This document shows, piece by piece, positions 58,557-64,000 of a stretch of 64,000 nucleotides of DNA; position 1 is the stretch's first letter, and each line of letters begins with the position of its first letter. The DNA comes from Rhizobiaceae bacterium (GTDB taxonomy: Bacteria; Pseudomonadota; Alphaproteobacteria; Rhizobiales; Rhizobiaceae). Location: the NCBI GenBank assembly GCA_017640615.1, contig JAEPQK010000003.1:372001-436000 (forward strand). Reading direction: 5' to 3'. The notes beneath the pieces are model-generated. The model saw only the letters and a list, made by a program, of their open reading frames with translations. It had not been told where the DNA came from and did not search any database. The position numbers and the translations under genes were made by a program.

Positions 58557-59714
58557 CTAATATGACCGGGGCAGGCCGAGCACATGCTCGGCGAGGTAAG
58601 ACAGGATCAGGTTCGAGGAGATCGGCGCCACCTGATAAAGCCGCGTTTCGCGGAACTTACGCTCGATATCGTATTCCTCAGCAAAGCCGAAACCGCCATG
58701 CGTCTGCACGCACATATTCGCAGCCTCGTTGGAAGCATCCGCCGCGAGCAGCTTCGCCATATTGGCTTCCGCACCGCAATTCTCGCCCGCCTCGTAGCAG
58801 CGCAGCGCCTCACGCAACATCAGCTCCGCTGCGCGCATGTTGGCGTAGGCGCGCGCGATCGGGAACTGAATGCCCTGATTGACGCCGATGGGCCGGCCAA
58901 AGACCTTGCGCTCGCCGGCATAGCTGGCTGACTTCTCGATCAACCATTTGGCGTCGCCGATACACTCGGCCGCGATCAGAATGCGCTCCGCATTCATACC
59001 TGAAAGGATGTAGCGAAAGCCCTTGCCTTCCTCGCCAACCAGATTGGCGCCCGGAATGCGGACATCGTCGAAGAACACCTCGGTGGTCGAGTGGTTCATC
59101 ATTGTACGGATGGGCCGGATGGTGAGGCCGTTGCCGGCTGCCGCCCGCATATCGACGATGAAGACGGACAGGCCGTCGGTTCGTTTGGTCACGTCCTCCC
59201 GCGCGGTTGTGCGGGCGAGAAGCACCATCAGGTCGGAATGTTCCGCCCGGCTGGTCCAGATTTTCTGGCCGTTGATCACATATTCGTCGCCCTGGCGGCT
59301 GGCGAAGGTGCGGATCGAGGTCGTGTCGGTGCCCGAGGTCGGCTCGGTTACGCCGAATGCCTGCAGTCGCAATTCGCCTTTTGCGATAGCCGGCAGATAT
59401 TGCTGTTTCTGCGCGTCGGTGCCATGCCGCAGCACGGTCCCCATCACATACATCTGCGCGTGACAGGCAGCACCGTTGCACCCGGCGCGCTGAATTTCCT
59501 CAAGCACGGCGGCCGCGCCCGAAAGCGGCAGGCCGCTGCCGCCGAATTCTTCCGGAATCAGCGTTGCCAGATAGCCGGCCTCGGTAAGCCGCTCGACAAA
59601 GGAGGCGGGATATTCGCGTTTGGCATCGAGCTCGCGCCAGTACTCCCCCGGAAATTCTGCGCAAAGCCGACGCACGGCCTCGCGAATTTCGGGGTAGTCC
59701 TGATCAGCGAACAT
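58557..59714 (-). CDS. Acyl-CoA dehydrogenase
   Basis: The 385-residue flavoenzyme has the ACAD domain order: an N-terminal helical domain, the FAD-binding VTEPTSGTDTTSIRTFAS and ITGQKIWTS-like (VINGQKIWTSRAEHSDL) beta domain, and a C-terminal helical domain with THGGFGFAEEYDIERKFRETRLYQVAPISSNLI. It oxidises an acyl-CoA to an enoyl-CoA. The substrate may be a short- or branched-chain acyl-CoA. It precedes the MaoC-like gene (eight bases) and follows the pyrE stop across 14 bases. Confidence 0.92.
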   Translation of the reverse strand: MFADQDYPEIREAVRRLCAEFPGEYWRELDAKREYPASFVERLTEAGYLATLIPEEFGGSGLPLSGAAAVLEEIQRAGCNGAACHAQMYVMGTVLRHGTDAQKQQYLPAIAKGELRLQAFGVTEPTSGTDTTSIRTFASRQGDEYVINGQKIWTSRAEHSDLMVLLARTTAREDVTKRTDGLSVFIVDMRAAAGNGLTIRPIRTMMNHSTTEVFFDDVRIPGANLVGEEGKGFRYILSGMNAERILIAAECIGDAKWLIEKSASYAGERKVFGRPIGVNQGIQFPIARAYANMRAAELMLREALRCYEAGENCGAEANMAKLLAADASNEAANMCVQTHGGFGFAEEYDIERKFRETRLYQVAPISSNLILSYLAEHVLGLPRSY

Positions 59715-59728
59715 CCGCTCTCCGTTGG

Positions 59729-60424
59729 TTATGCCGGCCGTTCCGAAATGCCGCCATTGGCCGACGACCAGCCGATCGGGTCATTAAGAAAGGCTTCCAC
59801 TTCCCTGATCGTGTCGGCAGGGAAGCGATTTTCGTCCTTGCAGACCTTCAGAATATCCCACCAGGTCGCCAGATAGTGAAGCCGCATGCCGGCATCGGCG
59901 AGGCGCTGCGGCGTATCTGGAAAGATGTCGTAATAAAAAACGGCGAATGTGTCGGTCACTTCCGCGCCCGCCTTGCGGATCGCCTCGGCAAACTTGATCT
60001 TCGAACCGCCGTCGGTGGTCAGGTCTTCAACGAGAAGCAGCCTCGCGCCGTCGTCCAGCGACCCTTCGATCTGTGCGTCGCGGCCGAACCCTTTCGGCTT
60101 TTTGCGCACATAAAGCATAGGCAGGCCAAGCTTGTCCGACAGCCAGGCGGCAAAGGGAATGCCCGCCGTTTCTCCGCCGGCCACCGCGTCGAACTGCTCG
60201 AACCCAACATTGCGGACAATCACCGACACGCCGAAATCCATCAGCGCGGAGCGAATGCGCGGGTAGGAGATCAGCTTGCGGCAGTCGATATAAACCGGGC
60301 TCGCGAGGCCGGACGTGAAGGTGAAAGGCTGATCGGCTCTGAAATGTACCGCCTTGATCTCCAGCAGCATCTTCGCCACGGTTTCCGAAATGACCGCGCG
60401 ATCCGGGAATGTGTTGGAGAACAT
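59729..60424 (-). CDS. pyrE: Orotate phosphoribosyltransferase
   Basis: The 231-residue enzyme forms orotidine monophosphate in pyrimidine synthesis. The PRPP-binding loop is visible as [21 protein letters not shown]. The N-terminal [30 protein letters not shown] and length match rhizobial PyrE. GAGGCGA precedes the ATG at 60422-60424; a longer frame upstream adds non-conserved residues. As a core gene it marks the right edge of the accessory region. Confidence 0.93.
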   Translation of the reverse strand: MFSNTFPDRAVISETVAKMLLEIKAVHFRADQPFTFTSGLASPVYIDCRKLISYPRIRSALMDFGVSVIVRNVGFEQFDAVAGGETAGIPFAAWLSDKLGLPMLYVRKKPKGFGRDAQIEGSLDDGARLLLVEDLTTDGGSKIKFAEAIRKAGAEVTDTFAVFYYDIFPDTPQRLADAGMRLHYLATWWDILKVCKDENRFPADTIREVEAFLNDPIGWSSANGGISERPA

Positions 60425-60671
60425 TGTGTCGCCTCGCTGATTGACCGTCGCCTTCGCTATCAACATTGACCTGCACTAGCCAGCCCGCGCCGCAACATTC
60501 CACCACTCGCCGCATCTGGAGTGGCACATACGGCTCATCCGCCATCTGACCAGCTACCTTGAACACACCCGATGGGCTTCAATGTCGGAAGTAGGGTGCG
60601 GCTGCGCTGGCTTGCGTGGCCGGAAGCGGCGCGCGTAAGCTCGCCTGAAGCGAAGCGGACGGGCCAGCCGG

Positions 60672-62579
60672 ATGACGGATTTTCTTCTTCTCGCCTTCAT
60701 TTTTCTCGTCGCCGGTGTCGCGTCGGTGCCTATTGCATCGCGCCTCGGGCTGGGCTCCGTGCTCGGTTATCTGATTGCCGGCATCGCCATCAGTCCGATC
60801 CTTGCGCTGCTCGACGTCGATGTCGTCTCCATCCAGCATTTCGCCGAGTTCGGCGTGGTCATGATGCTGTTTCTTGTCGGGCTGGAGCTCGAGCCGGAAA
60901 AGCTGTGGCAAATGCGCGGCCGACTAATCGGTCTAGGCGGCGGGCAGGTGGCCGCCACGACGCTTATCGTTATGGCGGTCGCGATGGTGCTCGGCGAGGA
61001 CTGGAGCATCTCGCTCGCTATCGGTCTCGTTCTGGCGCTTTCCTCCACCGCGATCGTTCTGCAAACGCTCAACGAGCGTGGCATTCTGAGTTCTGACGGC
61101 GGGCAGGCGAGCTTCTCTGTTCTGCTCTTTCAAGACATTGCGGTCATCCCCATGCTTGCCCTGATGCCGCTGCTGGCCATGCCAGAGCTCATAGGAGCAG
61201 CGGCTGAAACCGTTTCGCATGGCGCCGATGCGGGTCATGGCGCAGATGACGGTCATGGCTCCGGCCTTAGCCTGGTAGATGGCCTGAACAGCTGGCAGAC
61301 CGCACTCGTCACCATCGCCGCGATCGGCATCGTTGTCGCCGGCGGCAGCTACCTTACACGGCCGATATTCCGCTTCATCGCGATGGCGCAGCTACGCGAA
61401 CTCTTCACCGCGACGGCGCTGATGATGGTCGTCGGCATCGCGCTGTTGATGTCGCTGGTCGGCCTGTCGCCGGCGCTCGGTACTTTCCTGGCCGGCGTGG
61501 TCCTTGCAAACAGCGAATACCGCCACGAGCTGGAATCCGATATCGACCCCTTCCGGGGGCTGTTGCTCGGCCTGTTCTTCATGACCGTGGGCGCTGGCAT
61601 CAACTTCGCGCTTCTTGGCGAAACGCTGTGGCTCACCATCGCGCTCACTCTGGGCCTGATGCTGGCCAAATGTCTGGTGCTGATGGTGCTAGGCTACATT
61701 TTCAAACTGCGCGGCGCCGACAAATGGCTGTTTGCGCTCGGCCTGTCGCAGGCAGGCGAATTCGGCTTCGTGCTTCTGTCGTTTGCGGTGGCAAACGCAA
61801 TCCTGCCGCAGCCGATAGCCGACCAGCTTCTACTCGTCATCGCTCTGTCGATGCTGCTAACGCCGCTGCTCTTCATCCTCTACGACCGTGTGCTCGTGCC
61901 ACGCTACACCAGCGACGAAACGCGCGAGGCAGACGAGATCGAGGAGCCGAGCCAGATCATTATCGCTGGCGCCGGTCGCGTTGGCGGCATCGTCAACCGC
62001 ATGCTGCGCTCTGCGGGATACACGCCGACAATCGTCGATTTCAACTCGAGCCATCTCGAAGCGTTGCGCACCTTTGGCGTGAAGGTTCACTATGGCGATG
62101 CGACCCGCCCCGACCTGCTCGCAGCCGCGGGCATCGCCGAGGCGAAACTCTTGGTGATTGCCATCGACAACAAGGACCAGATCACCGAGCTGGTGCGCTA
62201 TACGAAGTCGACCTACCCCAACCTCCACGTGATCGCGCGCGCCATCAACCGCCACCACGTCTACGAGCTGTGGGCCGCGGGCTGCCGCGATATCGTGCGC
62301 GAAAACTACGACAGCTCTCTGCGCATGGGACGCTCCGCCTTTGAGGCGCTGGGCGCCAGCAAGAATGCCGCCGAGCGCATGAAGGAGCTGTTCAACGAGA
62401 GCGACCGCCGCGCCATGATCTCGGTGGCCGACGCATATGATCCTGACATCCCCGCTCACAAGAACGAGGCCTATGTCGCACGCATCCGCGAAATCCTGGG
62501 GCCTTGGCAGGAAGAGCTGATGGAGAAGATGGTCAAGGTGCGCGAGGACGAAGACGCCAAGCGCGAAACCTCAAACTGA
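60672..62579 (+). CDS. CPA2-family cation:proton antiporter with TrkA-N domain (KefB/KefC type)
   Basis: The 635-residue protein has a Na+/H+ exchanger-type membrane domain (about residues 1-390, beginning LLLAFIFLVAGVASVPIASRLGLGSVLGYLIAGI and with the GLELEPEKLWQMR and LGTFLAGVVLANSEYRHELESDI motifs). A RCK/TrkA-N Rossmann domain follows (IIIAGAGRVGGIVNRML, residues about 430-560). Between helices near residues 180-200 a loop is rich in His/Asp/Gly. Such proteins export K+ or Na+ in exchange for H+, gated by nucleotides or glutathione adducts. Its terminal region is charged. Confidence 0.92.
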   Translation: MTDFLLLAFIFLVAGVASVPIASRLGLGSVLGYLIAGIAISPILALLDVDVVSIQHFAEFGVVMMLFLVGLELEPEKLWQMRGRLIGLGGGQVAATTLIVMAVAMVLGEDWSISLAIGLVLALSSTAIVLQTLNERGILSSDGGQASFSVLLFQDIAVIPMLALMPLLAMPELIGAAAETVSHGADAGHGADDGHGSGLSLVDGLNSWQTALVTIAAIGIVVAGGSYLTRPIFRFIAMAQLRELFTATALMMVVGIALLMSLVGLSPALGTFLAGVVLANSEYRHELESDIDPFRGLLLGLFFMTVGAGINFALLGETLWLTIALTLGLMLAKCLVLMVLGYIFKLRGADKWLFALGLSQAGEFGFVLLSFAVANAILPQPIADQLLLVIALSMLLTPLLFILYDRVLVPRYTSDETREADEIEEPSQIIIAGAGRVGGIVNRMLRSAGYTPTIVDFNSSHLEALRTFGVKVHYGDATRPDLLAAAGIAEAKLLVIAIDNKDQITELVRYTKSTYPNLHVIARAINRHHVYELWAAGCRDIVRENYDSSLRMGRSAFEALGASKNAAERMKELFNESDRRAMISVADAYDPDIPAHKNEAYVARIREILGPWQEELMEKMVKVREDEDAKRETSN

Positions 62580-62600
62580 GGCACGCCGTTCCCGGCCCGC

Positions 62601-64000
62601 CTAAGCCGCTCCCGCGGTCTTGGCCTTTTCGAAGCGCTTGCGCTCATGCGGGTCGAGATAGAGCTTGCGCAGCCGGATCGATTTCGGCGTCACTTCCACC
62701 AGTTCGTCATCCTGGATCCAGGCCAGCGCCCGCTCCAGCGTCATGCGCACCGGCGGCGTGAGCTTCACCGCTTCGTCTTTGCCGGCGGCGCGAACGTTGG
62801 AGAGCTTTTTGCCCTTCAGCACATTCACTTCAAGGTCGTTGTCGCGGCTGTGAATGCCGATGATCATGCCCTGATAGACCTTCACGCCCGGGTCGATGAC
62901 CATCGGGCCGCGGTCTTCCAGGTTCCACAGCGCATAGGCGACCGATTCGCCGGGTTCGTTTGCAATCAGCACGCCGTTGATGCGCCCGCCGATTTCGCCC
63001 TTGTAAGGCTGATATTCGTGGAACAGCCGGTTCATGACTGCCGTGCCGCGCGTGTCGGTCAAAAGCTCCGACTGGTAGCCGATCAGGCCGCGCGTCGGCG
63101 CATGGAAAACGAGCCGCTGGCGGTTGCCGCCAGATGGCTTGAGCTCCACCATCTCGGCCTTGCGCTCGCTCATCTTCTGCACAACGACGCCGGCATGTTC
63201 CTCATCGACGTCGATGACGACCTCTTCGACCGGCTCCAGGAGCTGGCCGCTCTCTTCCTTCTGCATAACCACGCGCGGGCGCGAGACGGCAAGTTCGTAG
63301 CCCTCACGCCGCATCGTCTCGATCAAAACGGCAAGCTGCAGCTCGCCGCGGCCTGAGACGTAGAAGGAATCCTTGTCGGCCGATTCCTCGATCTTCAGCG
63401 CAACATTGCCTTCCGCCTCTCGCAGCAGGCGATCGCGGATGACGCGCGAGGTGACCTTGTCGCCCTCCGTACCCGCGAGCGGAGAATCGTTGACGATGAA
63501 TGACATCGTCACCGTCGGCGGATCGATCGGCTGCGCCGGCAGCGCCTCGTTGACGGAAGGATCGCAGAAAGTGTCGGCAACCGTGCCTTTCGACAGACCG
63601 GCGATTGCCACGATGTCGCCAGCCTGCGCTGACTCAATCGGCTGGCGTTCAAGCCCGCGGAAGGCGAGTATCTTGGAGACGCGCCCGCTTTCCAGCTGGC
63701 TGCCGTCGTGATGCAGCACTTTCACGGCCTGGTTGGGCTTCAGCGAGCCGGATTCGATACGGCCGGTGATGATGCGACCAAGAAACGGATTGGCTTCCAG
63801 AATGGTGCCGATCATGCGGAATGGGCCTTCATGTACCGTCGGCTCCGGCACATGCTTCAGCACCAGGTCGAACAGCGGCTTGAGCCCCTGGTCCTTCGGA
63901 CCTTCCGGGTTTTCGGCCATCCAGCCGTCGCGGCCCGAACCGTAGAGGATAGGGAAATCGAGCTGCTCGTCCGTGGCGTCCAGCGCAGCGAAAAGGTCGA
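62601..64000 (-). CDS. typA: Translational GTPase TypA/BipA, C-terminal part (cut by window end)
   Basis: The frame runs off base 64000; the N-terminal G domain P-loop is outside. Visible parts are the end of the G domain (ATDEQLDFPILYGSGRDGW, reading on from the edge), the EF-Tu-like domain 2 (GSLKPNQAVKVL), the EF-G III/V-like domains (YVSGRGELQLAVLIETMRREGYELAVSRPRVV) and the C-terminal BipA domain (APTRGLIGYQSELLTDTRGTAVMNRLFHEY). TypA acts in ribosome assembly and stress growth. It is convergent with the antiporter gene; 21 bases separate the stops. Confidence 0.95.
   Translation of the reverse strand, partial: DLFAALDATDEQLDFPILYGSGRDGWMAENPEGPKDQGLKPLFDLVLKHVPEPTVHEGPFRMIGTILEANPFLGRIITGRIESGSLKPNQAVKVLHHDGSQLESGRVSKILAFRGLERQPIESAQAGDIVAIAGLSKGTVADTFCDPSVNEALPAQPIDPPTVTMSFIVNDSPLAGTEGDKVTSRVIRDRLLREAEGNVALKIEESADKDSFYVSGRGELQLAVLIETMRREGYELAVSRPRVVMQKEESGQLLEPVEEVVIDVDEEHAGVVVQKMSERKAEMVELKPSGGNRQRLVFHAPTRGLIGYQSELLTDTRGTAVMNRLFHEYQPYKGEIGGRINGVLIANEPGESVAYALWNLEDRGPMVIDPGVKVYQGMIIGIHSRDNDLEVNVLKGKKLSNVRAAGKDEAVKLTPPVRMTLERALAWIQDDELVEVTPKSIRLRKLYLDPHERKRFEKAKTAGAA

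Noticed and set aside
29167..60424. Genomic-island boundaries with attachment repeats
   Set aside because: No second copy of the tRNA 3' end (GTCGGGATCGCCA) or integrase gene was found within the window. Both Xer proteins are housekeeping type.
1..64000. CRISPR array, insertion sequences, prophage, rRNA operon
   Set aside because: No direct repeats with regular spacers, transposase, phage structural genes or rRNA sequence were seen.

Overview
The window looks like about 64 kb of chromosome from a high-GC alphaproteobacterium of the Hyphomicrobiales (Rhizobiales), most like the Mesorhizobium/Aminobacter/Phyllobacteriaceae group. This is judged from gene content and protein sequences, not from a database search. 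Supporting points are a usg gene, 6S RNA directly upstream of 5-formyltetrahydrofolate cyclo-ligase, rimM-trmD followed nearby by rplS with an Ala/Glu-rich tail, leuC away from leuB/leuD, an aroK-aroB-CorC overlap operon, xerD-accA, and palindromic intergenic repeats of the kind common in rhizobia.

The first 29 kb is mostly housekeeping: acs (cut by the window edge), usg, a VapC/Phd-type toxin-antitoxin pair, a MoxR ATPase, 6S RNA and its partner cyclo-ligase gene, ymdB, a cold-shock/DUF805 fusion, asd with a candidate structured leader, TraB/GumN, xerC, rimM-trmD, rplS, an MgtC-like protein, a divergent MarR/secreted-protein pair, leuC, an auxin-efflux-type carrier, aroK-aroB-CorC, xerD, accA, an L,D-transpeptidase lipoprotein with tusA, a D-Ala-D-Ala carboxypeptidase with a CobW GTPase, an M20 amidohydrolase and tRNA-Arg(CCT).

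From about 29.4 to 59.7 kb the character changes to an accessory catabolic region. Two complete branched-chain-type ABC importers, each with the order binding protein-ATPase-ATPase-permease-permease-alpha/beta hydrolase, lie in opposite orientations as an inverted, diverged duplication. Between them sit a LuxR-type receptor without a LuxI partner, a palindrome in front of the left operon, and a three-gene amide-hydrolase cassette: N-formylglutamate amidohydrolase, cysteine hydrolase, and an M20 deacylase broken by one in-frame TAG. Next come an IclR-Tm-1-HAD-aminotransferase operon, then a homoprotocatechuate (3,4-dihydroxyphenylacetate) meta-cleavage cluster. In that cluster hpaF-hpaE-hpaD and an aromatic-amino-acid-type decarboxylase form one operon, divergent from a DapA-type aldolase, an FAH-family enzyme and hpaR. 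A RpiR-type regulator with a glutamine-synthetase-like ligase, and a MaoC-like dehydratase with an acyl-CoA dehydrogenase, complete the block.

Taken together the accessory genes suggest uptake of an acylated or amide-linked compound, hydrolysis, decarboxylation/transamination to an aromatic acid (L-DOPA or dopamine would fit) and meta-cleavage to central metabolites, with several independent regulators. The substrate is inference. The window closes with pyrE, a CPA2-type K+/H+ antiporter and the C-terminal part of typA/bipA, which runs off the edge. No CRISPR array, insertion sequence, integrase of a mobile element or rRNA gene was seen.
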